A DNA stretch of 64,000 nt from Lagopus muta (lineage: Eukaryota; Chordata; Aves; Galliformes; Phasianidae), in NCBI RefSeq assembly GCF_023343835.1, contig NC_064438.1, positions 18,930,077-18,994,076 on the forward strand, in the 5' to 3' direction. Below the pieces are notes generated by a model. It ran no database searches. It saw only the letters and a list, made by a program, of their open reading frames with translations, and was not told the origin of the DNA. The position numbers were made by a program, and so were the translations under genes. Shown here piece after piece: positions 12,421 through 23,927 of the stretch. How positions within the stretch are numbered: the stretch's first letter is position 1; each line of letters opens with the position of its first letter.

Positions 12421-14390
12421 CCTCACCTGTCTGAAAGGAGGTGCTTGAGGTAGTTTGGCATCTTAAAAATAAGTCCTTGACCTTTGAAAGAGGTGCAGGT
12501 ACAGCTGTAGCAACCTCCTTCTGCCGTAAGCCTTCACACACAGTGATTTTCATCCCACAGCGTTTCAGAATGAACTTCGGGGTGGTACACAGCCGGTGAA
12601 CAGCGATGGTGTTGCTGCCCGACCCTGCACCTCTCACCTATTTGTTGCCAGCTCTGTAGCGACTGAAACTAAACGGGGACGGCATTCAGTCAGAGCTGGA
12701 GGATCAGTAAATGCTCACCGTGGCCGATTGGCGGTAAAAGGAAGGGAGTGAGAGCTCGCACTGGCATTAATGCAGACCTCTGCAGTTCAGCGTGCCTAGC
12801 TCTCTCTCTCTCGGACAAATCACAGAGGAAGAAACATTCAGGGCCCATTCTTCTCAGTTGCAGCAGCAAAGAGCAGCGCAAGGCAGAGCAGGGCAGGTGC
12901 TCTCTGGTGCAAAGAACAGCTGAGAGAAGCAGCAGCTCACAGACCCTCACAATTTCTGTATTACCATTATGGTGTCAAAACTCTTATTTAAAGGAATCAT
13001 GGAAGAGCTCTCAGTAGGCAAGCCATTGCTCCATAAACAATTATATTCCTTTCTCCTTCCTTCATTTTGTTCACTGTTGTAGTGTTAGCAAAAAAACAAC
13101 GTCTTGAACTTTTGCAAGTTTATCCTCCTCCAGAACTGTCACCTAATTTCCTCAACCCCCTTTTGTAAGGGGGAGTACCATACATTCACTGGAATGTCTT
13201 CCTCCCAGTGGAGGAGTGAAACACATCTGATTTTTCATATTTAATTCAGATTTTTTGTTGCCATACAGTTTGTAAGCCAAGCACCTCTTTGGCAGTGGGA
13301 GATAGACAAACAACATAAAGTAATTCACTCTGGTTGTAGCCCTTAAATTAAAGGGCTTAAACTAAGCCCTTAACGAAAACCTGGTCATATCGCCAGTGAA
13401 AATAAGGAAAGTGCAAAAGCATTCAGTTCTTCCGCCCAGGAAGGCAAAAAGGAATTATGTGAAACCAAATGCCCACTCAGCAATAATTTGCAGATTCAAA
13501 AGTGGATGGGAAGTACAGAGCACAGAGAAACCAAACAAGATTTCACAGCATTGGAGAAATGGGAGTTGGAAATAGACTTGTCAGCTTCCAGGAGCCATGG
13601 TCATGCCATAGGTTTGGCAGAAAGTGACTTCAGGATCCACATCTTTGGTGAGGGTGCTCAATTCTTTCATCAGATCTTCACATCCAACTGTTGCTGTGAC
13701 CTGGTTTGGACAAGGTTCTACAAATTCCAGAGTGTTATCTGTGATGGGAGGCACTCCTCTGTCTGCATTCCTCAACTTTTTCATCTTCCATTCTCATTCA
13801 TAACTGAAGAGGGGAAACTGATTTAGTGAGAGAGAAGTGGTTAAGAACCATTAGGGGATCAAAGTCTCTCCACTGGACAACATGCCCAACAGGAGATTGT
13901 CATCTCATGCTTTGATGTCAGAAAGTCCGGAAAGGAAAAGCCTCCACTCAGCGTGACACCTGGACATAATTCTTCACCTTGCTGCACTTCAGGTGAGTTA
14001 TTTTGCCACAGAAGTATGTGAGCAGATGGAAACCAGAACCTGTGCTGAGGTTTTTAGATATCCTTGAAATAATCCATGTGGAAAAATGTTTTGAAAAGTG
14101 TGTTTCAGGTTTTTTCCATTCAGAATTTAAGGTGGGAGAGAACTCTCTGAGTACATTTCATTGCAGTGGTTCATGTACAACAGTAGCATCACTGGGTGTA
14201 TGCAGAAAAGAAGGTCCTTGTTATTTATGCAGTAATTGAATTGTGTGCTGATGCTGCCTTTCAGCATGCATGAAGAGCCTCAGTGAGAGTCACATGGAAA
14301 CAGACAAGGGCAATAGAGAGCCCCTAGGGTGTGACACAGATAGAAGAAGAAGGAATTTAAACGTGGGTATGTATGTTAAAAAAACAAACA
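12421..14390. other. Intergenic spacer between PAMR1 and SLC1A2
   Basis: This AT-richer sequence lies between the SLC1A2 CpG island and the likely PAMR1 polyadenylation site. I see no conserved coding pattern in it; the longest frame (13488-13826, plus) has no recognisable motif. Because it lies within about 3 kb upstream of the SLC1A2 start codon, it probably includes part of that gene's proximal regulatory region. Confidence 0.6.
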
Positions 14391-14398
14391 AACCATGG

Positions 14399-14404
14399 TT
14401 TATT
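14399..14404 (-). terminator. PAMR1: Candidate PAMR1 polyadenylation signal (AATAAA)
   Basis: On the minus strand AATAAA occurs 482 bp after the PAMR1 stop codon. It is followed within about 20 bases by a GT-rich stretch (GTTTGTTTGTTTTTTT, near 14379-14394) that resembles a downstream processing element. This would give a 3' UTR of roughly 0.5 kb. A second AATAAA overlaps the stop codon itself at 14885-14890. Confidence 0.5.
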
Positions 14405-14884
14405 TAAACATGTAAAGTACTTTGGAGGGAAAAAGATTACATTGTACTATGGCAATAGAGATAGCACATACCTTAACAAGCTCATCCAACATAATGAATT
14501 CAGGCTACTCTTTGCAGCCTCCTACTCCTGGCAGTCAGACTGACCTTTGGGAGAGGCTTGCCAGTGACTTCTCTAGGGGACTCCAAACTACAGATTAATT
14601 TCAATCACAATTTGCTGTCCTGTATCTGTACATCAGACTCGGGAGCAGGATATCACCCTCCCACCAGGGGAGACAGGTGAAAAATGGCAAAACTTCCCAT
14701 GCACTACGACATTTAGCCATGAATTGAGAGTAGCCTGATGGAGCGTCTGATCCAGGGTGATTACCAGGGTGTCTGCCTTAACCTTATCCCAGGCGTGGTT
14801 CATCACTGGGATAAAAAGCCTAAAGCAGAACAGACTGTGAGAAATATCATGTTAATTATAAAATGCCATTTCCAGACACAGCTT

Positions 14885-14890
14885 TTTATT
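14885..14890 (-). terminator. PAMR1: AATAAA overlapping the PAMR1 stop codon
   Basis: The final Lys codon and stop (AAA TAA) followed by AAA create a consensus AATAAA. If it were used, the 3' UTR would be only about 20-30 bases. No strong GT-rich element follows closely, so it is probably weaker than the signal at 14399-14404. Confidence 0.3.
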
Positions 14891-15422
14891 TCAGGTTCTT
14901 TTCAATCCAGTCTTTGAAAGGAATCACTTTGGTGTAACCACTGTAGAGTTCTAGGCTGCAAGTTTTATCATAACCCCAACTCACTAATCCCATCAGGTGC
15001 CACCTTAGCTCAGGAGATGCTTTTCCTGGTAAAGTTATGGCTGCAATCCCACCAGTCTCAGCAGGGCAGATATTCGAGAAGGCTGTGTGGTCCTGTTTAG
15101 CACAGAACATGCTGTCAGTGATGCTGACCTGTATCCCATTATCCTCATACTGTTGCTCACACAACAGTGAGTCCACCATCTGAACAGCTCCCATGCGGAT
15201 TGTGTCATTCTTGTATCCAGGATCTTTAATATCAGCCAGTACCTTCCAGCCAGTAACTGTTATTTTTAAGTCTTCTGTGGATGAAGTCAAGTCATGAGAA
15301 GATGCCAAGCAAATGGGTTGAACACGACTGCTGATTCTGGCTTTGTCCAAAAGTTTTATGACAGCTATGTCAGAATCAAGTAATATGGGGTCGTAATTGG
15401 GGTGCACTATGATGGCAGAAAT
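14886..15422 (-). CDS. PAMR1: PAMR1 exon 12: C-terminal half of the trypsin-like domain and stop
   Basis: This exon encodes the C-terminal 178 residues of the protein plus TAA, starting after CTCCCCAG with [12 protein letters not shown]. The catalytic-Asp motif is present ([12 protein letters not shown]). Where active S1 peptidases have GDSGGP, the sequence reads AETGGIAA, so threonine replaces the nucleophilic serine. The C-terminal part has [13 protein letters not shown] and ends [10 protein letters not shown]. There is an N-glycosylation sequon at KNDT. The human protein, as I recall it, has the same serine-to-threonine change, so this is a family trait and not a local mutation. The domain is therefore expected to bind rather than cleave. 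An AATAAA overlaps the stop codon. Confidence 0.97.
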   Translation of the reverse strand: MSAIIVHPNYDPILLDSDIAVIKLLDKARISSRVQPICLASSHDLTSSTEDLKITVTGWKVLADIKDPGYKNDTIRMGAVQMVDSLLCEQQYEDNGIQVSITDSMFCAKQDHTAFSNICPAETGGIAAITLPGKASPELRWHLMGLVSWGYDKTCSLELYSGYTKVIPFKDWIEKNLK

Positions 15423-15572
15423 CTGGGGAGGAAACAGAACAGGAAGAATTATAGCATTAATAGCAGTGGCAAATTAGCAGCACTATTTCCATACTTTCAT
15501 GTTGTAGTTTGCATTTCTTACCTCTCCTCTCCACTCCCAAAGAGTTATTTTATCTTAGATCTTGCTCAAATG

Positions 15573-15632
15573 AGAATCATAGAATCCTTAGAGTTGGAAG
15601 AAACCTCTGAAGGCCATCTAGTCCAAACATGG
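15573..15632 (-). mobile_element. CR1 3'-end fragment, minus orientation
   Basis: GAATCATAGAATCC followed by GAGTTGGAAGAAACCTCTGA and CATCTAGTCCAAAC is the reverse complement of the CR1 3' terminus. The fragment is short and truncated. It forms an imperfect inverted repeat with the fragment ending near 15880. Confidence 0.8.
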
Positions 15633-15689
15633 AACATGCAAATAGGTCAAGCATATTCTGTTAAGAGCATGTTTGGTGGCTTGGTTTTC

Positions 15690-15880
15690 AAGCCAGTTTT
15701 TGCTGCTGGAAAATCCTCCTGATGGAATACAGTCAAAGACATTTCCAGCACAATGGGGAGTTAATGGCCAGTTCCTGTGCAACCTACAGTAGGGAACCTG
15801 TTTTAGCAGGGGTTTGGACTTAATGATCTCCAGAGGTCTCTTCCAGCACCTGTAGTTCTGTGATTCTGTGATTCAGTAAT
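15690..15880 (+). mobile_element. CR1 3'-end fragment, plus orientation
   Basis: The sequence runs through TTTAGCAGGGGTTTGGACTT and GATCTCCAGAGGTCTCTTCC and ends GTTCTGTGATTCTGTGATTC. This is the typical CR1 3' end with its repeated terminal octamer. The left boundary is approximate. Confidence 0.85.
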
Positions 15881-16669
15881 AAAGTGCTGGGGCCAAATAT
15901 TTAATGGCAGCTACTTTTTATGAAACACTAGAAGGAGGAAGATGATTCCTGATAAGAAATATTGTCTTAAAAATAATGTAATTAGGAAGGTCTGAAAAAG
16001 CTGGGATTAGAGAATGAAAAGAACAATAAAAGGGAAGGATGGGAAACAAATTAACAATGATTTTATGGATGAAATCAATTAATTACTCCCCACTCCAGAA
16101 AAAGAAACACAGTCTTGCTGTATTTCTTCTCATTTTGATTTCTACCTCTCTAGCTTTACTTGAAATAACAAACCACTCTGGCAAGCTTGAGGTGCTATTT
16201 TTGGAATTGAATTCAGATACAAAATTCTTTTGAGTTTAAAGATAGACAGATAACCTTGGGACAGAGGTATGAGATATTTTATTGGTGTCAAAGCCACGAT
16301 CTAGAGCACAAGTGTTTCTTTCATAAATTATGCTGATCGCTTTTGACAGTAACTGACATCTTTCTTTTTTTTTTCTGGCAATATCACTCAAGATGTCATG
16401 GCCCAAGGAATCTGAGTTATTTTCTTAGTGATCTATGTTAGGAGGGAAGTATGCTAGTTGGACAGTGTCAGGGGAATTTTATGCACTGCAGCATGTCCCC
16501 TCCTTGTGCCATGACAGTTCTGTCAATTGATTCTCTAGATGCACATCTCAGAGAACAGCACGTAAAACAGCACATTGCCCAAAGGTTAATGTTTTTCTCC
16601 CTGTACAAGATGAATGTGATCAGCATCTGTCAATGCTCAGTGTTTTCTGCTCCCAGCAGACTTACTCAC

Positions 16670-16965
16670 CCTCAGGTTCTGGATGGTCTTTTCATCCCTG
16701 TCATCATCTCTGTAGAATTTCCCCAGAACCACCTTGAGCTCTGCTGTCTTGAGCACGATGGTCTTGCCCAGGTCAGTGACGCAGTGAGCTGCCACCACTA
16801 CGGTGCGCTCATTCACCAGAGCCCCGCTGCAGATGAGGATCCAAGCTCCTTTTTTGAGACTGTTCTCCTTCACCCCGTTGGCCGTCCGATAGATTGCTGC
16901 TTGCCATGGCCACCTGGTAGAGGTTACAGCCTTCTGAAGAGTGATATTTTCTGCTTTTCCACAGA
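16670..16965 (-). CDS. PAMR1: PAMR1 exon 11: N-terminal half of the trypsin-like domain
   Basis: The exon starts after TTTCCTCAG with TC TGT GGA, completing an Ile codon, and encodes ICGKAENIT followed by [11 protein letters not shown]. It carries the catalytic-His motif VVVAAHCV and ends DEKTIQNLR at a GTGAGT donor, in phase 0. The usual R/IVGG zymogen cleavage motif before the PWQ segment is absent: the residues there read [10 protein letters not shown] sequon (NIT) lies near the start. The exon is 296 nt (2 + 98 codons) and colinear with the human protein except for a few residues. Confidence 0.97.
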
Positions 16966-17995
16966 CTGAGGAAACATGAAACAAGAATGAGGTGACACTC
17001 TTCCCCATCAAAGAATCCAAATGTCACTCTCAGTTTTTGCTTAGGATGTACTAGAATGAACCAACCAGCAACCATCAGCATTAGAGACAGCTTTCTAAGT
17101 CTCCATCTCCAACCTGCAAGATTTTATATAGCACAAAAAAAACCCTCTTTTTTTTTTCTTGTTATTCTCTGAATTCCTGGCTGAAGTAGAAATGCAGAAT
17201 TAGCACTTGAGTAAGTGAATTTTAAAGATAACTTTATCAAACTGCACTCTAATGGGAAAACTACATAAAGAAATAGAGAGAACACCCTTGACTCTTGCTT
17301 ATAATAAAAGCCAGCAGTGAGCTAAAACTATTCCAGGCAGTCACAGAGTAGTTGTGCTGCTCTAGAACCAGTCTTATTGTAGCTGAGTTCAAGCTTATGA
17401 GAGTAGACTTGTCTTGCAGCAAAATTTTGAACATCAATCAATACCTATCCAAAGCAAAAGCTGTGCCCTGTCCTAGGAATATGTCACTATGGGTCAGACC
17501 TGGGGTAAATTTTCCTGCATTTGGAAATGTTTGCTTACATTTTGCAATATCAACCTTTCCTTAGCAGACTAAGTTAAGGGAAGAGCCTCTTTAAAATGCA
17601 GGCCCTGCATCCCATTCCTTAAAGCTCGATATAAGCAGTGTACCAAAGCAGAGATGAAAGAAAAATCATATTTGCAATAATAATACAGGAAAAGTGATAG
17701 TAGGAGAACATTTTCAAATCATGAGAGAACCACATTCCACCTTTGCTTGATGAAAAAATAGAAAAATTGATGGCAAATTACATTGCCAAAAGCTTCATCC
17801 CTTTGCCATCACCTACAGAAGTTCTACTGGTGCGCAAAAAGAGCTGTCTATCCTCTAAGCTTTATTGCTGCTATCTCCCAACTGCAAGCATGCACAGTCT
17901 ACACCGTTGGGATTCCCTAATTATCTAAGATGAATACACAGCTGCTTGTCCCATCCGCCAAGAGACGTGTGCATTGTTTTCCCCTGGAGACTCAC
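16966..17995 (-). other. PAMR1: PAMR1 intron 10
   Basis: An intron of about 1 kb between the sushi 3 exon and the first protease exon, phase 1, with GTGAGT donor and TTTCCTCAG acceptor. A T/A-rich pyrimidine tract and short repeats are present. No other feature was recognised. Confidence 0.9.
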
Positions 17996-18228
17996 TTGGA
18001 ATACACACAGGGGCCCTTCCACTCCATTTTCCTGTCTTCAGACAAGTCCTCCTGCTGCTACCCAAGCGACGGTAGAAAGGAGAAATGCATTCATACTGAA
18101 GCTGAGTGTGCAGATGCTGGTACCCTGGGGGCAGGTCTCCGAACGGCAGTGCTGGCTTCTTGGTTGGGTAGATTTCAAGCTTTTGCTTGCTGAATGCAGA
18201 TGAGTAAAGCTGATGCAAAGGTGTTTCC
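17996..18228 (-). CDS. PAMR1: PAMR1 exon 10: linker and C-terminal part of the insert-bearing sushi domain
   Basis: The exon starts after CTGAAACAG and encodes [16 protein letters not shown], a basic linker with [17 protein letters not shown], then [18 protein letters not shown] and [13 protein letters not shown]. It supplies Cys 2-4 and the conserved Trp of a sushi/CCP module; Cys 1 is in exon 9. About 60 residues separate Cys 1 from Cys 2, unusually long for a CCP and typical for PAMR1. Length is 233 nt (1 + 77 codons + 1) and the donor is CCAA/GTGAGT. Confidence 0.97.
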
Positions 18229-20115
18229 CTGTTTCAGTGAACAAAGAACAAGGTCATAATAAAAACATGATAAAAGCGATCATTTCCACAGCTTCATCAC
18301 TAGCTGTGTTAAGTATCATTTAAAAGCCTGAGCAGTTTGTGAAAGAGTGAGGCAAAATATCTTTCCAACATAGCTTAGCAATATTCCCATTTACAATCCA
18401 GCTATTTTATTTCTATATGTGCATTTGTTTATGACTTGTAATATGTTTATAACTTGTATAACTGCTTTATAACTACTTGTATCTCTTTTTTTTTTTCTTT
18501 TCTTTTTTCATTTTACAGTTTCTGGATTATATCCAGTTGCCTCTGAATGTGGAATAGTTTTTTTTACAAAAGGTCTGAAATACTCTGGTTTTAAACAGAG
18601 AAGTTGGTGTTACCATAATTAATTCTCACTAGAGAGGAGTTAGGCACATCTTTTCTCTAGTGAACATTTTAATAGGCAGTATTAGGAATCGATTCAGATT
18701 AAATCATGTTGATAAAGTTGCTTGACTTAGCAATTAACCGAGATAATTACCTCACCACAGAGATTTCATAATTGCAATAATCAGTAAGCTTCCATTTTGA
18801 AATTGTACTGATTAGCTGAGACACGACATATAATTAAAGAAATAAATAGATGCATCAGCCTGGATATGGACCATAAGCTTGATGACAGTAATACTTTAAT
18901 CTTCATCACTTAGGACATATGCCTTGCTCTAACGTTTAAAAGCATATTTGTACACAAAAACTTATTTGCATCTGAAAAATTAAGCAATAAATTAACTTCC
19001 CTTGCTATTTCCAAAATTGCCTGAGTTGAGAAAAAGCCATAAGAATGCTTTTTCACATGGAAATTCCATTTTTGGTCCAAGAGAGACTGCCTCCATCGTA
19101 TAGAATTTGTGAGTAGGCAGCACTGAGGAGAAGAAAAGCCATTAAGAACTAGAGCAACCACAAGCTTCTTGTACTTTGGAAGAAGGATGAGAGCTGCTGT
19201 GGTAACCCTAAGTCTGCCTGGTTCCATTTCCATCTGTTGTGACCCTGCAACGTTGCATTATCCACACTTGGCCTTATGTATGAAGTGTAGAACATACATC
19301 AAGGCATAAAACCAGTTCACATACATGAGATGCCATCATGATGCCATGCAGATGGGAGAATGGGTGCACTCTGATACAGCTTGCATTAATATCAGAAACG
19401 TCTACAATAAAAAGACCTGTGTTCAAAAGTGAGTCAAGAAATTCAAAGAAGAAAAATCTTTTGATGGCTCTGAGAGCCTCCTGATGCTGCCTCTCTCCAA
19501 CTCATACCATATCGACTGCTGGAGATTGGGGACTATTTGGGGGAAGTGCGTGCTTGCCTTGTTGCTAAAGTTTTATTCAGGCATCTGCTACTGGGTCCAA
19601 TCTTTCTTTTCCTTCCTCTCTTCCTACCTTGCTTCCTCCTCTTCCCTGTGCTCATCCCAAAGCTAGCTGTATCAGCATCAGCTCTGCTACCTTGCTTTGG
19701 GTGATGGAATGTAAGGCAGTCAGATTACATTGCCCTTTCTCTCCTTGAGTTCTCCCCATTCATTTCTTCTCTAAGGTGATACATTTTCATAGTTTAAAAC
19801 ACATTACTAGCTGGAGGGAACTGTTCCTCAGACTGTTCTTGTAGCCTGTTACAAGCTTGCAAGCCTAGTTCTGGCATGGTCCAGTGCTTCACACACTTAT
19901 AAGGGTGCTTTTCTTTCTGGCTGCCTCCTGCAGCTTGCCATTCTGTGCTCAATCAGACCTCCCTTCCCAGCAGCTCTCATTGCTTGGTTGTCAGTGGAGT
20001 TCACAGAGCACTTCACAGGACTGGTTGCTCAATCAGGCTAAGACTCATAGGGTGAAAAGGAGGAAAAAGCAATCACATTTTTCTTAAAACTATAGTTGAG
20101 GTGCTGTGTTCTCAC
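18229..20115 (-). other. PAMR1: PAMR1 intron 9
   Basis: This AT-rich intron of 1.9 kb splits the insert-bearing sushi domain, in phase 2. A pyrimidine-rich run lies near 18484-18510. The minus-strand frame at 18910-19233 has no recognisable motif. Confidence 0.85.
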
Positions 20116-20182
20116 CTTGACTGAACCTGCATCGGCAGCACTTTCTGTCTCACCAGGTCAGAGATTTTTGGCTCTCTGCAGG
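20116..20182 (-). CDS. PAMR1: PAMR1 exon 9: short exon opening the third sushi module
   Basis: The exon is 67 nt and too short to stand out by itself. It starts after TTTTTTCTAG with CC TGC AGA, completing an Ala codon, and encodes ACREPKISDLVRQKVLPMQ and VQS, ending TCAAG/GTGAG. It matches the human segment ACREPKISDLVRRRVLPMQ almost exactly. It provides Cys 1 of the sushi module completed in exon 10. The phases (2 bases in, 2 bases out) agree with both neighbours. Confidence 0.96.
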
Positions 20183-21800
20183 CTAGAAAAAATATAATGT
20201 TTCACAGTATTTTTCCATATTCACAGCTCAAACGTTATGGCTTGTACTCATTTCCACCCCTTCCTCTCACTAACAAGAGGGGACTGGATTAAGAAAAGAG
20301 GCAGCAAGTTACATGCATTAAAATAAGGCTAAGCCCTAAAATGTACAGCTTTAGTAAAATGCTGTCCCACAGGTCTCTATGGATCTATCCCACTTACAAA
20401 CACAGGAGCAAATCAACATCTTCTGCACTGGGCATTGTCAGCTAAGGAAGATTTGTTTGCCAGTCTGAATGCCAGAGTTACACCACCACAGCTGGCGGTT
20501 ATGAACCTGAACAAACTTTTGCAATAATGGAATTATAGAAAAAATGTTTCACTTTCATCTGTAGAGCCACACAGAGCTAATGCCAGAGAGTCAGTGCACG
20601 AGAAAGGCTGCAAGATATTGCAGACATTGAAAACCCTGTTTGCATGTGCTCCATTAGGGAGGAGCTGGGGATTCAGAATCTGAGAATGACCAGAGAGTTA
20701 CCTGAATATGCCTGCATATGCAAAAAAATAATAGAAGCACAACTGAGGATTTCTAATTTTGGATATTCCGTTCATTTGCTTTAAGACTAGAGTAAAATAT
20801 TCAGCTCTATCACTTCAGATAACTCTGCTGGGATTTCCTTCTTGCTGCACAGAGCAGAGTCTTGCAGGATGTATCTCATCTGTATGCTTAAGCATTCATT
20901 TCTGTGGGATTTAACAAAATCTTGCTCTTTGTGGTTAATGTATATGTTAACCTTTATGTCATTATCAAAGTTAACATCAATAAAGAAGCTTTCCACAAAC
21001 TGAGATGATTATGTGCTTCAGGGAGAGAGTATTTCCATCTAAAATAACGGAATAAAGCAAATTCCCCAGGGGACAGATATATTTCCTTATATTATCATTA
21101 CTTCAGTTAACAAAAAAATAAAAAAATCCATTAGAATATGTTTCCAAAAATGCTTTGGGAAAATGAATTTGGCAGCTCCCCAGCCCAAATCCCTTCATCC
21201 ATTCAGGGTTCCAGACATGCTTATAGTAGCCCCAGGTCAACAGCATAATTCCCCTTCTAGCAAAGTATTTAAAGATGTGTTTCAATGTTTTTGATGAACA
21301 CAGATGGTTTAAGCACATTCCCAAGCGATTTTCTAAACCAGACGTTCAAGGTTGCAATCTACAGTCTTGGTCTTATGAACTTTTACACTAAGGACTTGTC
21401 CCATTGACTTAAAGGGGTCGTTAGAGGAGAGCTGTTTCTTATCACACGAACTCTGATGAGGCAGTTATTTCTTTCTGCTTCCATTCCCTGCTGATCTTTG
21501 ATAATGATCTTACACAAATTTCATCCTATAAAGAGGGTATTAAGGGTCTAGGGGAATATTCCTCTCCACCTTTAAAGATGGAAGCATCTGCTGGAATAAC
21601 TGGCATCTTCCCTGGCTGAGTTTAGCAGCCAGTAAGAGCTGGCAAACTACCAATCTCAGTATCAGCTGTCAGAAAGTTTATTCTTAGGAAAAAGTGATTC
21701 TCTGGCCAGTGTAAAATACACAAAAGAAAATCTAGTAAAAAAAAAAAAAAGTAGCAGCTTTTATGAGTTGTTGTAAAAAAAAAAAAAGATTATAAACTAC
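20183..21800 (-). other. PAMR1: PAMR1 intron 8
   Basis: A phase-1 intron of 1.6 kb, with donor AAAG/GTAGTT and acceptor TTTTTTCTAG. Apart from A-rich tracts I see nothing else in it. Confidence 0.85.
21740..21787. repeat. A-rich simple sequence
   Basis: Two adenine runs (21740-21753 and 21776-21787) lie just downstream, on the gene strand, of PAMR1 exon 8. In the transcript they read as U-rich tracts a few dozen bases after the 5' splice site, a position where U-rich sequence can aid recognition of a weak donor (GTAGTT). Confidence 0.7.
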
Positions 21801-22013
21801 CTTTAATACAGATTGGCTGTTTCCCTGACCATTCTCCATTGTCTTGGCAGGTCCTCTGTTCGTTCCCACTGAGAACATAGGAGTTGTTACAAAAGAAAGC
21901 AATGACTGTGCCAATTTTTGCATAGCGTCCATTCAAGAGCCCAGTGTCTTCCACTACTCTTCTGTAGCCATTGAGTGGGCCACCAGGATCTGAGCAGCTT
22001 TTCTCATCTAGAA
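21801..22013 (-). CDS. PAMR1: PAMR1 exon 8: complete sushi/CCP module
   Basis: The exon starts after GCTGTTAG and encodes [18 protein letters not shown], then [38 protein letters not shown] and IK. The four cysteines, the Trp before Cys 4 and the Gly residues of a CCP fold are all present. NNS is a sequon. Length is 213 nt (2 + 70 codons + 1). In the human protein, as I recall it, this module follows the EGF-like module directly. Here another sushi exon lies between them in the genome. Confidence 0.97.
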
Positions 22014-23927
22014 CTAACAGCAGGGGGAAAAACAGTAACCATTTTATGAAGTTGACAGCATTATTTTCACCCATCAGATCGCTTGACGTTTCATTCAGAT
22101 GTTGCAGTACAACACATGCTTCATTAAAGACGCCTCTCTATGACCCATCTGTCCCATATGACCCATCAGTCTTTGAAGAAAATCAAACATTAAAGAAGCA
22201 ATGATAATACAGATGAGTGTTAATGATACACGTTTTGTCTTTGTTGAAAGCGTGAGATTCTCAAATCCTTTAAAAGTCTTTAAAACCTGGCTGACAATTC
22301 TGAAGGAGAAACTTGACTTTACATGATGTTAACATCCCGTTGTCATTAACAGGACTAATTCAGGGACATAAAAGTATGCACTTAAGCAATTTGCACAAAA
22401 CAAGCCCTTGGCATCCTTTTCCCATTTCTATACTTTCAGTACTCCACTGGTCTTGGATAATAAAGCTAGACTACTAAATTTTGCTTTTAAGTTTGGTTGC
22501 AATTTGGTCTCTTAGAGAGATCCCAATAATCCAGGAAAATAAAGGAATTTAAAGAGAACACATGTATATTTGTACTGATACTAAAAGTTTAATGTGCAAA
22601 TTCATAGGCATACTGCATATAAAACCTCTTTTACTTCCTCCTTCCCGATATTTCCCCCTTCTTTTTATTTGCTTTTTTTGTTTATTTTTCTCACAATAAA
22701 TTTAAATTTTAGGCCTAAATCTAGATGACAGCATTCCCTTTGTGATGCCTCACTTCAGAAAAGCACCAGTGCATAACGAAACACTCAAGTATTTATTTAA
22801 ATCTGTGTAATCAGCACAGCAGTAGTGTACAGGTATGGCCCTGACCTGTTCCTGCATCCTCGTGTTTTCAGAGCCCAGCTCAACAAAGCATGTAAGCATG
22901 TAGTGAACTGTGGCAGTACAAGGTTCTATGAGGGGCATCTTCTCTTACTATGGAGCAGATAATTCAAATAAATGATATTTTTCAGCACTTTAACATTGGA
23001 ATTTAGTATATGCTGAAGGTTATATATGTACTTAAATACTTCTCTACAAGTCGTACTGAAAAAAACAGGGACTAAGCTCCCTTTCTAAGCCCCAAATCAT
23101 AGCAGCAACACTTCAGTAACAGCCAAGTCTAAAGACAGATGTTTCACTAGATCTTTAGCTAGAGACATCATGCAGCAGGAACCTACTGCATTTATTGCAA
23201 TTGGAGGTGTTCTTTTTAGGTAGAAGAATGCCTTTGCTTGTTTGTCAAATGAACTTATATACAGCTGTTTCACAACACTCACACAACGCTCTCCACAAAA
23301 TTTGCATTGCTTGCCACTGCACACTTGTGAAAGTGCTATTCAAATTGATATGAAGTGTTCTGGAATATGGAAATAAAATTGTGCAATATGAAACAACTGA
23401 ACTAAAATTAATCTCTTTGGAAGTGAAGAAGGGAGTTGGGATTTCACGGATCAATATGAATGGTAGATCTGCCATAGGCATGTGAACTTGCACAGCAAGA
23501 ATGAACAGAAGTTTCTCTTTTAATAGTTTCTGCTTAGGATAGGAATGCTGTTGACATAACAGTCTATTCTTCATGCAATAAGCCCCAATTACTCCACAGA
23601 GAGCACCACACTTCTGCAGAGAAGATAGCAAAGGTACCCTCATTTGATTTTGGTTCTAGAAATTTTTGTTTGTGTGTAAGGAGGATACATGCTTTTGAGG
23701 AGATTATTTTTCACTTGGTTGATTGACCTTTTTATTAGCAAGTCTTAAGGGCTTGGGCTTCAGCAGAGTGAAATAAGAATTCTTATGCTTCTTAAAGGTG
23801 GGATGACATAGAACATCACGCTAAACCATAGATCTACCAAGTTTCAAGTGAGATTTGCATATTCTAGCTTAATGTGAATACCATGTCTGAAACATTTGAT
23901 AGGAATCAAAACTTAAAGTGACCTTAC
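22014..23927 (-). other. PAMR1: PAMR1 intron 7
   Basis: A phase-1 intron of 1.9 kb between the extra sushi exon and exon 8, with donor TGTG/GTAAGG. The minus-strand frame at 23245-23643 has no domain signature and is not supported by splice-site phase. Confidence 0.8.

Larger units (their letters stand above)
15423..16669 (-). other. PAMR1: PAMR1 intron 11
   Basis: This intron separates the two protease-domain exons. It begins with GTGAGT after CTGAGG and ends CTCCCCAG, in phase 0. It contains an inverted pair of CR1 fragments at 15573-15632 and about 15690-15880. I see no other gene in it. Confidence 0.9.

Noticed and set aside
16451..16969. A 172-codon plus-strand open frame over PAMR1 exon 11
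   Set aside because: It is antisense to a well-supported coding exon and is its shadow.
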